Source: Nocardia xishanensis NBRC 101358 | GTDB lineage: Bacteria > Actinomycetota > Actinomycetes > Mycobacteriales > Mycobacteriaceae | DNA: 64,000 nt | Assembly: GCF_001613365.1 (NCBI RefSeq) | Contig: NZ_BDCF01000009.1 | Location: forward strand, 186,001-250,000 | Direction: 5' to 3' | Shown: in pieces, positions 1 through 8,347 of the stretch | Layout of the letters: each line of letters begins with the position of its first letter | Numbering within the stretch: position 1 is the stretch's first letter | Program-made: the position numbers and the translations under genes | Notes under the pieces: model-generated | Seen by the model: only the letters and a program-made list of their open reading frames with translations | The model's database searches: none | What the model was told of the DNA's origin: nothing

Positions 1-1
1 G

Positions 2-1429
2 CGCAGACTGCTTGCCGCGCTGACGGTGTTCGCGGCGATCGCCGTTCTCGCGTTCGCGGTGCCGCTCTCGCTGACCTACGCCACCAGCCGGACCCAAGAG
101 TTGGTGCTCGGCCGGTCCGGTGACGCGGATCGGTTCGCCACGCTTGCCGACGCGGTGGCGCTCGAGGGCAACGACGCCGCGCTGGCCGAGGAGGTCGCGC
201 GCTACCACGAGCTGTACGGCGAGAACGTGCTCGTGGTCGACGCACGCGGGGCGACCGCGGTCAACGCGGGCGTCGACATCATCGAGCCCGCCGTCGTCGC
301 GGCCGTCGCCGACGCGCGGCGCAATCAGCGACCGCATCCGATCGACCGGCTCATGCCGTGGAGCGGTCCGACGATGCTCGTCGCGCGACCGGTCGGGACC
401 GGGGTGCAGGTCAACGGCGCCGTCGTCATCGAGGCGTCCACCTGGCAGGCGCGGCACGACATCACCCGCGCGTGGCTGATCATCGGCGTCGGCGGCGTGG
501 GGGCCATGGTGCTCTTCACGCTGCTCGCGCTGACGCTGAGCCGCTGGGTACTGCGCCCGCTCGCGGCACTCTCGCGGGCCGTCGCCGAGTTGACCGCGAC
601 GCTGCCGAAGGCGCGGTCCGCGCCGCAGGCCGCCGACGACGCACCGCCGGCATCGATCGCGCGCCACTATGGCGGACCTCCCGAAATGCGCGCTGTCGCG
701 GAATCTTTCGACGCCATGGCGCTGGCGGTGGCGGACTCGACGGAGGCACAGCGCCAGCTGGTCGCCGACACCGCACACGCGATGCGCAATCCGCTGGCCG
801 CCCTCACCATCCGGTTGGATTCGCTGGAGTACGCGATTCCGCAGACCGCCGCCGACACCTTCCGCGGCGCGAGCGCGGAGGTGGAGCGGCTGACCACATT
901 GCTCGACGGTCTGCTCACCCTCGCGGTCGCGGAGACGCCGGATGCGTTCGCGACAACGGCGGCCACGGCGGAACATCATTGCGACGCGGGCCAAGTCGTC
1001 GCGGATCGCATCGACGCCTGGCATTCCGCGTTCGCCGCCGCAGGGCAGTCGCTGCGCGCCGAACAACCGGGGCGACCGGCCGAGGTCGCGGTAACCGCGG
1101 ATGTGCTCGCCCAGATTCTCGATGTCCCGCTGAGCAATTCCAACCGTTACGCCGGATCCGGCGCGCACACCGTGGTGTCCGTCGGGATCGAGCCGGAGTG
1201 GGTCACGGTGACGGTGCGCGACGACGGCCGCGGCGTGCCCGCCGACGAGATCCACAAGCTCACCACGCGGTTCTTCCGCGGTTCTTCCGCGCAGGCAGGC
1301 GGTTCCGGCCTCGGCCTGCCGATCGCCGCCGCGCTGGCCCAGGCGCGCGGCGGCGCGCTCTCGGTGTCCGCGGTGGCTCCGCGCGGGCTCGCGATCACCG
1401 TCCGTCTTCCCGCGGTGGTGGTGTCGTGA
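2..1429 (+). CDS. Sensor histidine kinase of a two-component system, 5' end outside the window
   Basis: Membrane histidine kinase; the reading frame is open from the first bases, so the N-terminus lies upstream. The visible part starts in a hydrophobic segment (AALTVFAAIAVLAFAVPL), followed by an extracytoplasmic stretch of about 120 residues, a second membrane helix (WLIIGVGGVGAMVLFTLLAL), a HAMP-like linker, a phospho-acceptor H-box (DTAHAMRNPLAAL) and a HATPase domain with G1 (DDGRGVP) and G2 (GSGLGLPI) boxes. The N-box (SNSNRY) is a little degenerate. The response regulator is expected just upstream of the window. The stop codon overlaps the GTG of the next gene by four bases, so the kinase and the binding protein are probably co-translated. 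The kinase assignment is secure; the signal is unknown. Confidence 0.93.
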   Translation, partial: RRLLAALTVFAAIAVLAFAVPLSLTYATSRTQELVLGRSGDADRFATLADAVALEGNDAALAEEVARYHELYGENVLVVDARGATAVNAGVDIIEPAVVAAVADARRNQRPHPIDRLMPWSGPTMLVARPVGTGVQVNGAVVIEASTWQARHDITRAWLIIGVGGVGAMVLFTLLALTLSRWVLRPLAALSRAVAELTATLPKARSAPQAADDAPPASIARHYGGPPEMRAVAESFDAMALAVADSTEAQRQLVADTAHAMRNPLAALTIRLDSLEYAIPQTAADTFRGASAEVERLTTLLDGLLTLAVAETPDAFATTAATAEHHCDAGQVVADRIDAWHSAFAAAGQSLRAEQPGRPAEVAVTADVLAQILDVPLSNSNRYAGSGAHTVVSVGIEPEWVTVTVRDDGRGVPADEIHKLTTRFFRGSSAQAGGSGLGLPIAAALAQARGGALSVSAVAPRGLAITVRLPAVVVS

Positions 1430-2361
1430 CGGGTCGGCTGGACCGGCGAAAGTTCTTGGCGCTCGCGGCCATCGGCGCCGCTGGCATCGCGGGCGCGGCG
1501 GGCGTCGCCGGTTGCGGAAGCGGCAACGATCCGGTGGTCCGGTTGGCCTCGGGTGAGGTCGGCGGCTTCTATCACGCGTTCGCGCGCCTGCTCGCCGCCG
1601 CGGCCGCCGACGCCGGAACGGTGCGGATAGAGCCGATCACCACTTCCGGATCGCAGGACAATCTCGCCATGCTGGCCAGGGGCGAGGCGGAAGTCGGTCT
1701 GGCGCTGGCGGATTCGAGCAGGGATGCGCCGGGCGGCGTCGTCGCGCTCGGCCGGGTCTACGAGAACTATCTCCAGCTCGCCGTGCGGGCGGACAGCGGG
1801 GTCCGCCGGGCGGCCGAATTGCGGGGAAAGCGGGTGAATCTGGGCGCTCAGGGTTCCGGCGCGGCGCTGACGGGGGAGCGGATCCTGCTCGCCGCGGGGC
1901 TGGACCCGGCGACCGATGTCATCGTGGAACATCGCCCGCTGCGCGACGCCGCGGCAGCCGTGCGCTCCGGTGCGGTCGACGCGCTGCTGTGGGCCGGCGG
2001 CGTGCCGACCGCCGCGCTCGAGGTGCCGCTGCGGATGCGCTTGGTGGATCTCGGCGAGCTGGCCGTCCCGCTGCGTCAGCGCTACGGGCACATCTACGAC
2101 CGCGTCGAGATCCCGGGCAACGCCTATCCGGGAGCCTCCTCGATCCAGACCATCGGTGTGGCGAACCTGCTGCTCGCGGCTCCCGCGTTGGCGGACGAGG
2201 CCGCCGCCGCGATCGTCGATCTGCTCGCCGGTCATCCGGACGCGCTGGTCCCGGCGGAGGCCGCGGGCACCCAATTCCTGGACGCGCGTTCGTTGATCGG
2301 CACCGGTCCGATCCCGCTGCACCCCGGCGCGGCCGCGGCCTATCGGCGACGCCACGGATGA
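1426..2361 (+). CDS. TAXI-family substrate-binding lipoprotein
   Basis: About 311 residues. The N-terminus has an RRKFL twin-arginine-like motif, a hydrophobic stretch and a lipobox ending at Cys30 (GVAGC), which points to a Tat- or Sec-exported lipoprotein. The mature part reads as a TAXI/NMT1-type periplasmic binding protein (LASGEVGGFYHAFARLL near its start, then the ITTSGSQDNLAML, RVNLGAQGSG and VDALLWAGGVP segments). TAXI proteins normally feed TRAP transporters, but no TRAP permease lies beside it. It is instead coupled by a GTGA overlap to the upstream histidine kinase, so I infer a role in presenting a small ligand, probably an organic acid, to the sensor. The GTG start is chosen for this overlap and the intact signal peptide. 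Confidence 0.88.
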   Translation: MTGRLDRRKFLALAAIGAAGIAGAAGVAGCGSGNDPVVRLASGEVGGFYHAFARLLAAAAADAGTVRIEPITTSGSQDNLAMLARGEAEVGLALADSSRDAPGGVVALGRVYENYLQLAVRADSGVRRAAELRGKRVNLGAQGSGAALTGERILLAAGLDPATDVIVEHRPLRDAAAAVRSGAVDALLWAGGVPTAALEVPLRMRLVDLGELAVPLRQRYGHIYDRVEIPGNAYPGASSIQTIGVANLLLAAPALADEAAAAIVDLLAGHPDALVPAEAAGTQFLDARSLIGTGPIPLHPGAAAAYRRRHG

Positions 2362-2368
2362 GTGTCGA

Positions 2369-2704
2369 TCAGGAGCGCACCAGGCGGGCGATCGCGTCGG
2401 TGGCTTCCTTGATCTTGGCCTCGGCCTCGGGACCGCCCGCGACGGCGGCGTCCACCACGCAGTGACTGATGTGGTCCTCCAGCAGGCCCATCGCCACCGC
2501 CTGCAACGCCTTCGTCATCGCGGAGACCTGGGTGAGGATATCGATGCAGTACTTCTCTTCTTCGACCATCCGCTGCAACCCGCGGGCCTGCCCCTCGATG
2601 CGGCGCAGGCGCTTGAGGTAGTCGTCCTTGGCGGTGATGTAGCCGTGTGCCGAGTGGTCGTGGCCCGGCTGGTCCTGGGTGGTCTTCGTGTCCGGGGTGG
2701 TCAC
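2369..2704 (-). CDS. csoR: CsoR-family copper-responsive transcriptional repressor
   Basis: A 111-residue all-helical DUF156 protein. The Cu(I)-binding triad of CsoR is visible as Cys53, His78 and Cys82 (KYCIDIL and EDHISHC), and the basic DNA-binding face is LKRLRRIEGQARGLQRM. The His-rich N-terminal tail (GHDHSAHGY) may add metal affinity. CsoR represses copper-export genes and is released by Cu(I). A G/C-tract palindrome typical of CsoR operators lies about 45 bases upstream of the start, suggesting autoregulation. No copper ATPase or chaperone gene is adjacent; the upstream gene on the same strand is a drug/metabolite transporter. A related sensor such as RcnR or FrmR is less likely because the C-H-C ligand set is complete. 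Confidence 0.92.
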   Translation of the reverse strand: MTTPDTKTTQDQPGHDHSAHGYITAKDDYLKRLRRIEGQARGLQRMVEEEKYCIDILTQVSAMTKALQAVAMGLLEDHISHCVVDAAVAGGPEAEAKIKEATDAIARLVRS

Positions 2705-2748
2705 CGACTGTCTCCTTGCTGCCTGCCGGAAGATTCGATCATCGATTA

Positions 2749-2765
2749 ATACCCCCCTAGGGTAC
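2749..2765. promoter_or_regulatory. Putative CsoR operator
   Basis: The sequence TACCCCCCTAGGGTA has TACCC and GGGTA arms around a CCTAGG core. This fits known CsoR operators (TACCC...GGGTA, G-tract rich). It sits between the 3' end of the EamA transporter gene and the start of csoR, in promoter position for csoR. Confidence 0.6.
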
Positions 2766-2783
2766 AGTTGTTCCGGCGTGTTG

Positions 2784-3725
2784 TCAGGTCAGCGCGCGGC
2801 CGGGCTCGGGCTGCGTCCGCCGTGTCACGCGCTGATCGGCACCGTACCTGGCCAGCGCGATTCCGCCTATTACGAGCACCGCGCCGGACATTTGGACCGG
2901 CGTGACCGCCTCGCCGAGCAGCAGCCAGGAGAGCGCGACCGCGAACAGCACCTCGCTCAACAGGATCAGCGACATGAGCGTGGCCCCGATGCGCGCCGCG
3001 CCCGCCACGCCGCAGAGGTAAGCCACGACGGTGCTGAGCAAGATCAGCAACGCCAGGGCCGCCCAGGCCGGGAGGCGACGCTCGCCCATGGCGGCGGTGG
3101 CGCTGCCGATGTGGAACGGCAGCACGGTGAGTGCGCCGAGTACCCAGCTGGTCACCGCGGCCACGGTCAAGCCGGCGCCCAGTAGCACCACCGGGCGCAA
3201 GCTGTCCGAGGTGCGCGCGGAGAGCAGGAAGAACGCGGCGTTGCACAGCATCGACAGCGCCGCCCAACCCAAGCCGGGGAGACTCAGCCCGCCCGCGCCG
3301 AGGACGTCGATCACCAGCGCGGCCCCGGCGAGCGCCACGATCGCGCCGAGCAGGGTGGCGGTGGACGGCCTGCGTCCACGCACTGCCCAATCCCAGCCGA
3401 TCACGGCGATCGGCGCGAGGAACTGGATCATCAGCGACACCCCGACCTGGAGATACTCCAGCGACAGGAGGAACGTCGCCTGCACGCCCGCCACCGCGAT
3501 CACGCCGAACGCGCCGATGGTGCGCAGATGCCGCACGCTGCCACGCAGGCCATCGGGTTCGACTGACGCGGCGAGCACGAGCATGACCGCCGCCGCCCCG
3601 GTCAGCCGCACGGCCAGCACCGCGCCGGGCGACCACTCCGCGACGAGCACGGATTTCGCGAGCGGTCCTGAACTGGCGAACGCCAGACCGCTTGCCACGG
3701 TGAGCCAAACGCCCGCGCGCGACAC
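2784..3725 (-). CDS. EamA-domain (DMT superfamily) transporter
   Basis: An inner-membrane protein with about ten hydrophobic helices arranged as two EamA repeats; each has the conserved AxR/E-xxxS...FL pattern (for example FLLSLEYLQVGVSLMIQFLAPIAVIGWDW and its counterpart GATLMSLILLSEVLFAVALSWLLLGE). Family members export amino acids, nucleobases or drugs; the substrate cannot be told. A GTG start preceded by GGAGG at good spacing is chosen; the frame stays open to an upstream ATG at 3770, which would add 15 residues. It is divergent from mtnP and runs toward csoR, with 79 bases between. Confidence 0.85.
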   Translation of the reverse strand: MSRAGVWLTVASGLAFASSGPLAKSVLVAEWSPGAVLAVRLTGAAAVMLVLAASVEPDGLRGSVRHLRTIGAFGVIAVAGVQATFLLSLEYLQVGVSLMIQFLAPIAVIGWDWAVRGRRPSTATLLGAIVALAGAALVIDVLGAGGLSLPGLGWAALSMLCNAAFFLLSARTSDSLRPVVLLGAGLTVAAVTSWVLGALTVLPFHIGSATAAMGERRLPAWAALALLILLSTVVAYLCGVAGAARIGATLMSLILLSEVLFAVALSWLLLGEAVTPVQMSGAVLVIGGIALARYGADQRVTRRTQPEPGRALT

Positions 3726-3855
3726 TGCCACCTCCAGTTGGAACCGATGAATCGTCCCATCATTGCCCATACGACCGAGTGGTCTCGCTCACGGATCGGT
3801 TCCCGGGCCGGTACCGGTTGCGCGGGAGGGGCGGACGGACGGAAGAATCGAGCGC

Positions 3856-4665
3856 ATGAGTTCGCTTCCCCGGCCCGCCCTCGCCGTCATCGGCGGCAGT
3901 GGTTTTTACGATTTCTTCGACAACGACGCCACCCAGGTCGACGTCGACACCCCGTACGGCAAGCCGAGCGCCCCGATCGCGGTGGGCGAGGTCGAGGGGC
4001 GGCCGGTGGCGTTCGTGCCGCGGCACGGCAAGCAGCACGAATACGCCCCGCACACGCTGCCGTACCAGGCCAACATGTGGGCGCTGCGGTCGCTCGGTGT
4101 GCGCCGGATCCTCGCGCCGTGCGCGGTGGGCAGCCTGCGCGCCGACTGGGGACCGGGCACCGTCGCGGTGCCGGACCAGCTGGTCGACCGCACCTCGGGC
4201 CGTCCGCAGACCTACTTCGACGGCGGCGGCGTGCACGTCTCCTTCGCCGATCCGTACTGCGAGGAACTGCGCACCGCGGTGGCGAAGTCCGAGGTGGAGG
4301 CGCTGTCGCTGAAGGCGGGCGGCACCATGGTCGTGGTGCAGGGGCCGCGCTTCTCCACCCGTGCCGAGAGCCGCTGGTTCGCCGGTCAGGGCTGGGACCT
4401 GGTGAACATGACCGGTCACCCGGAGGCCGTACTCGCCCGTGAGCTGGAGATGTGCTATGCCGCGGTCGCTCTGGTGACCGACCTGGACGCGGGTCTGGAG
4501 GAGGGCGACGGGGTGCACGCCATCGACGTCTTCGCCGAGTTCAAGCGCAACCTGGCCCCGTTCAAGGAGCTCATCCGGGCCTCGGTGGCGGCGATCGACG
4601 AAACGGACACCTGCGATCGGTGCCGTGTCCATACCGGCGTGTCGCTGCCTTTCGCACTACCGTAA
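3856..4665 (+). CDS. mtnP: S-methyl-5'-thioadenosine phosphorylase
   Basis: A 269-residue trimeric purine-nucleoside phosphorylase-family enzyme that splits methylthioadenosine, the by-product of polyamine and related synthesis, into adenine and methylthioribose-1-phosphate. The N-terminal VIGGSGFYDFF is the family signature. RHGKQHEYAPHTLPYQANMWAL carries phosphate- and sugar-contact residues. NMTGHPEAVLARELEMCYA and VTDLDAG carry the purine-pocket residues; the TDxD pair is that of 6-aminopurine-specific enzymes rather than guanosine/inosine phosphorylases. It is the counterpart of Rv0535, and as in M. tuberculosis it is followed by a galE-like gene (Rv0536). Confidence 0.9.
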   Translation: MSSLPRPALAVIGGSGFYDFFDNDATQVDVDTPYGKPSAPIAVGEVEGRPVAFVPRHGKQHEYAPHTLPYQANMWALRSLGVRRILAPCAVGSLRADWGPGTVAVPDQLVDRTSGRPQTYFDGGGVHVSFADPYCEELRTAVAKSEVEALSLKAGGTMVVVQGPRFSTRAESRWFAGQGWDLVNMTGHPEAVLARELEMCYAAVALVTDLDAGLEEGDGVHAIDVFAEFKRNLAPFKELIRASVAAIDETDTCDRCRVHTGVSLPFALP

Positions 4666-4737
4666 CCGCATGGGACGGTGCGACGTTCGTGCCGCCATCG
4701 GCTCGGAGTCGGCCGTGGGCGGCGGGGTGTGGCTGCG

Positions 4738-5769
4738 ATGAAAGTACTGCTCACCGGAGCCGCCGGATTCCTCGGATCACACGTGCGCGGTGCGCTGACG
4801 GCCGCCGGGCACGAGGTGATCGCGCTCGACCTGATGCTCGGCGATGTGCACGGGCTCGACGCGCAACCGCCAGAAGGCGTCGCCAGGGTGGACGTCAGAG
4901 ACGCCGACGGGCTCGCGCCGCTACTGCGCGGCGCGGAAGTGGTCTGCCACCTCGCGGCCGTCACCGCGCCGAGCGCGGAATCGGACTCCGGCATCGCCGC
5001 GTTCGCCGCGCACAACGACCACGGCACAGCGGTGCTGCTCGCCGCCATGAGCCAGGTGGGCGTCCGGCGGCTGGTGCTGGCGTCTTCCGTCGCCGTGTAC
5101 GGCGAAGGCCGCTACCGCAGCGTGCGCGGCGGGCCGTTCTTTCCCGGCCTGCGCTCGCGCGCCGACTTGGATCGCGGCATGTTCGACCACCGCGCGCCGC
5201 GTACCGGCGAGGTGCTCACCTGGGAAGCGGTCGGCGAGGACGCGCCGCTGCGACCGCGCGGCTTCTACGCCGCGAGCAAGGCGGCCCAAGAGCAGTACGC
5301 GCTGGCCTGGGGCCTGAGCACCGGGGCGGCGGTGACCGTGTTGCGCTATCACAACGTGTACGGCGAGGGCGCGCGCTCGGGTCTTGCCACCCGGTTCCGT
5401 GAGGAACTGCTCGCGGGTCAGGCGCCGCGGGTGTTCGAGGACGGCGGGCAGGTTCGGGATTTCCTGCACGTCCGCGATGCCGCCGACGCCACCTGTGCCG
5501 CGATCGAACGACAGCTGCCGGGCTTCGTGCCGCTCAACATCGCCTCCGGCCACCCGATCACGCTGTGGGAGGTGGCGTCCATCATGGCCAAGGCCCGCGG
5601 CGGGCCGTCGCCGATCGTGACCGGTCAATACCGGATCGGCGACGTGCGCCACTTCGTCGCCGATCCCGAACGGGCCAGGCACGCACTGGATTTCAGCGCA
5701 CAGGTAGTTCCGGTCGACGGACTCGCCGAATTCGCCCGGAGCGCAACGGAAGTCGCCGCCGCAGGCTGA
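4738..5769 (+). CDS. NAD-dependent epimerase/dehydratase (GalE3-like)
   Basis: A 343-residue extended short-chain dehydrogenase acting on a nucleotide-sugar or similar substrate. It has the Rossmann dinucleotide motif GAAGFLGSH at the N-terminus, the conserved Asp after strand two (VIALDLMLGD), an active-site ASSVAVYG segment and the YxxxK catalytic pair in GFYAASKAAQEQYA. The late VRDFLHVRDAADA motif is typical of sugar epimerases. It follows mtnP by 72 bases on the same strand, matching the Rv0535-Rv0536 order in M. tuberculosis. UDP-glucose 4-epimerase activity is possible but not established by the sequence. Confidence 0.85.
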   Translation: MKVLLTGAAGFLGSHVRGALTAAGHEVIALDLMLGDVHGLDAQPPEGVARVDVRDADGLAPLLRGAEVVCHLAAVTAPSAESDSGIAAFAAHNDHGTAVLLAAMSQVGVRRLVLASSVAVYGEGRYRSVRGGPFFPGLRSRADLDRGMFDHRAPRTGEVLTWEAVGEDAPLRPRGFYAASKAAQEQYALAWGLSTGAAVTVLRYHNVYGEGARSGLATRFREELLAGQAPRVFEDGGQVRDFLHVRDAADATCAAIERQLPGFVPLNIASGHPITLWEVASIMAKARGGPSPIVTGQYRIGDVRHFVADPERARHALDFSAQVVPVDGLAEFARSATEVAAAG

Positions 5770-5800
5770 CATGCGCGATCGCGGCGGCGCGTGCCGGCTG

Positions 5801-5998
5801 TCAGGAAGATGCCGTCCGGAAGGCGTCGGCATGCGCTTGCGCCCATTGCCGGAAGGTGCGCGGAGGCCGACCGGTCACCTCGCGCACCGTCGGGTGGATC
5901 TCGGATTCGTCCAGCGTGCCACGCGGGGGCGCCGGAATCTCGCGCTGGGCGTAACTCCGCTTGTCACGCGGCCGTTCGGGGACTGCTTCCCGCAGCGT
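5801..5998 (-). pseudogene. 3' remnant of an NmrA-like NAD(P)-binding oxidoreductase gene
   Basis: About 64 codons with no start. The frame begins right after an in-frame TAG and ends at a normal TGA. It encodes the C-terminal tail of NmrA/azoreductase-type NAD(P)-dependent oxidoreductases, with segments ESEIHPTVREVTGRPPRTF and RQWAQAHADAF. The Rossmann domain and about three quarters of the expected protein are missing, and the next gene starts 17 bases past the broken end on the other strand. I read it as the debris of a deletion. Confidence 0.7.
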
Positions 5999-6014
5999 CT
6001 TCTATGCTCGCCGG

Positions 6015-6575
6015 ATGGACACCCCGCTGCGGCTCGAGGTCATCGTGGCAAGCGTGCGCCCGGAGCGGTTCGCTCCGGTGGTCGCCGACTGGTTCCTGCG
6101 CGTCGTCCGGGCGCGGCCCGAATTCGACACCGGCGTCATCGATCTCATCGATACGCCGCTGCCGACGGACCTCACTGACACGCCCGAGGCACGGGCCTAT
6201 CGGGAAAGGCTGGCCGCCGCGGACGCGTTCGTCGCGATCACCTCCGAGTACAACCACGGCTACCCTGCTTCCCTCAAAACCGCCTTCGACACCGCCAAGC
6301 ACGAGTGGCGCGCCAAGCCCATCGGCTTCGTCTCCTACGGCGGACTTTCCGGTGGTCTGCGCGCGGTGGAACAGCTCCGCCAGGTGGTCGCCGAGATCCA
6401 CATGGTCTCGATACGGGAGACCGTCAGCATTCACCAGGCCAAGCGGCAGTTCGATGCCACCGGCACGCCGACCGACGGCGCGGCGATCGACGCGAGCGAA
6501 CGCCTGCTCCGCCAATTGCACTGGTGGGCACGGCATTTGCGGACGGCACGGGCGGCCGATCGCTACCCGGGCTGA
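6015..6575 (+). CDS. NADPH-dependent FMN reductase family protein
   Basis: A 186-residue flavodoxin-like protein. The N-terminal VIVASVRPERFAPVVADWF is the FMN-phosphate loop with a modified GSxR pattern. The family signature SEYNHGYPASLKTAFD appears near the middle, and YGGLSGGLRAVEQLR in the second half. Such enzymes pass electrons from NAD(P)H to FMN and onward to quinones, azo compounds or a partner monooxygenase. The ATG is placed where similarity to the family begins. It converges with eccE, nine bases apart. Confidence 0.85.
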   Translation: MDTPLRLEVIVASVRPERFAPVVADWFLRVVRARPEFDTGVIDLIDTPLPTDLTDTPEARAYRERLAAADAFVAITSEYNHGYPASLKTAFDTAKHEWRAKPIGFVSYGGLSGGLRAVEQLRQVVAEIHMVSIRETVSIHQAKRQFDATGTPTDGAAIDASERLLRQLHWWARHLRTARAADRYPG

Positions 6576-6584
6576 CGTCCCTGG

Positions 6585-8234
6585 TCAGTGCGCAGCGTTC
6601 GCGACGGGCCGACGCCCGCGCGGATGCCCGATGTAGGTGGCCTCGCGCGGAATCGAGACGAGGGTGAGGTCCACCTGCGCGGTCCCGGTACGCAGCACCA
6701 CGCGGTTACCGATCGCGCCCGGCTGGTGGATGGACAGGTCGGGCCGCGTCGCGGGCCAGCCCATCGGGTCGCCGGTCACGTAGATCGTCGTGACACCGGC
6801 GTGCGGCGCGGGCGCGAGCACACCGTCCACCACGGTCGCGGTGAAACCCGCGTCGGACTGGTGCGTTTCGACGGCGATGGCGAGGCGTTCCGGATTGCCG
6901 ATGGTCTGCACCAGGTTCTCCCACGCGTGCGCGCGGTCGGTGCGGATCAGGATGCGCTCGCCGACGGCCAGCGCGCGGAACACCAACTGCTGCGCCAGGT
7001 AGAGCTCACCGGCCACGTACACCGTCGAGATGCCGGTGCCGATGATTCGGACGGCCACACCCTGGTTGTTCTCGTCGGAGCCGATGAGCTGACCGCATCC
7101 GGAGGATGGCAGGTGCAGCGCGCCGATGACGTCGATCGGGTACTCGGTCATCGGCACGGTGTCGTCGAGTCCGGGGACGGCCAAAGGCAAGTGCGCGAGC
7201 AGGCTGTCGCGGTGGCGTCCGTTCATCGACACCATGCCTTTGAGCTTGCCGTTCTCCGGCAGTTCGCGAGCGGTCAGCCGCCAGGCCGCGCCGATGCTCA
7301 CCGATTCGGCGGAGCTGCCCGGCCGCAGCCGCACGGTGACGGTGGTGCCGCGCGAGGGCGCGACCCACAACTGCGCCAGCAGATCCGAGCCGAGTTGCTT
7401 GGGATCGACCGCGCTGCCGATGTTGACGGCGTTGCCGATCTCGGCGTAGCGCCAGCGGTGGGTCAGGGTGCGCGGGTCGAAGCCCGCGGTGATCTGCAGG
7501 ACCGCCTTGCGGATCTCGGGTGCGGTGAGGATGCGCGCGCTGCAATCGGCGTCCTCGAGCGCGCGCATGATGCGTTGCGTCGCAATGGTTACCGCGCGCG
7601 AGGCGCCTTCGCTGCCGCCGCCGCGGCGCGCCGCGGCCTCCGGGCATGCGATCGCGTCGAAGCCGATCGCCAGCCAGACGGCGCGGTGCGCGGTGGCGGG
7701 CAGCGGGCCGAGCAGCGATTCGTAGATCTTGCCCGCCGGGGTGCCCGCGCGGCTGCGGTGACCGTGGCTGATGATGTCGATGCCGCTGAGCAGGATGTCG
7801 TGCTGGTTGAGGCAGGCGGCGAGTTCCGGCAGCGGTAGCAGGTGCGAGGCGTGCACGGTGCTGCTGGAGATGCGGGTCAGCCCGCCCTTGGGCGGCAGCA
7901 CCTCGACCACGGTCACCACGCGGGTGCCGTCCCAGTACAGGCCGAGCGAGCGATCGTCCGGACCGCGGAAGTCGACGGTGTCGCCGATCTCGTAGTCGCG
8001 GTGGGTGACATAGCGCCACCAGGTCGCGATCCAGTCCAGCACGGTGCGTTTCGCGATCGGGATCAGCGGCAGCAGGCCGACGACAAGGGCGACGCCGAGT
8101 GCGATCCACCCGCCGAGCCCGGCCACCAGTGCGATCACCGCCGCGATCAAGCCGATCACCTGTGCGATCAACAGATTCGACAGCGAGATGCGACCAAGCA
8201 GCGGGCGCGGTCCCACCCCTGTGGCTTCGGCCAT
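6585..8234 (-). CDS. eccE: Type VII secretion membrane protein EccE (ESX-4)
   Basis: About 549 residues. Two N-terminal membrane helices (LLIAQVIGLIAAVIALVAGL and WIALGVALVVGLLPLIPIA) are followed by the EccE motif YRDYEIGD-like segment (THRDYEIGDTVDF) and a long soluble part. EccE lies at the outer edge of the ESX membrane complex. The start MAEATGVGPRP is chosen because the sequence upstream lacks family character. The gene is divergent from eccB. M. tuberculosis ESX-4 lacks eccE, whereas many other mycobacteria and nocardioforms keep it, so this is the more complete form of the locus. Confidence 0.88.
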   Translation of the reverse strand: MAEATGVGPRPLLGRISLSNLLIAQVIGLIAAVIALVAGLGGWIALGVALVVGLLPLIPIAKRTVLDWIATWWRYVTHRDYEIGDTVDFRGPDDRSLGLYWDGTRVVTVVEVLPPKGGLTRISSSTVHASHLLPLPELAACLNQHDILLSGIDIISHGHRSRAGTPAGKIYESLLGPLPATAHRAVWLAIGFDAIACPEAAARRGGGSEGASRAVTIATQRIMRALEDADCSARILTAPEIRKAVLQITAGFDPRTLTHRWRYAEIGNAVNIGSAVDPKQLGSDLLAQLWVAPSRGTTVTVRLRPGSSAESVSIGAAWRLTARELPENGKLKGMVSMNGRHRDSLLAHLPLAVPGLDDTVPMTEYPIDVIGALHLPSSGCGQLIGSDENNQGVAVRIIGTGISTVYVAGELYLAQQLVFRALAVGERILIRTDRAHAWENLVQTIGNPERLAIAVETHQSDAGFTATVVDGVLAPAPHAGVTTIYVTGDPMGWPATRPDLSIHQPGAIGNRVVLRTGTAQVDLTLVSIPREATYIGHPRGRRPVANAAH

Positions 8235-8347
8235 CAGCGTCCCCCAAAGTACCCGGTATCGACCGTCTTCCACCGGCCGAGCTGAACAAGAGTCCCAGGG
8301 AACTGTACTGTGTTCCGCGAACGTGAGCACTGTTCGGGGGAGGAACC
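8235..8347. promoter_or_regulatory. eccE-eccB divergent promoter region
   Basis: A 113-base spacer between divergent starts. It contains GGAAC at 8299 and GTTCC at 8312, separated by eight bases, and GTTCGGGGGAGGAACC directly before the eccB ATG, which includes a strong GGGGGAGG ribosome site. Promoter boxes cannot be fixed with confidence. Confidence 0.4.
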
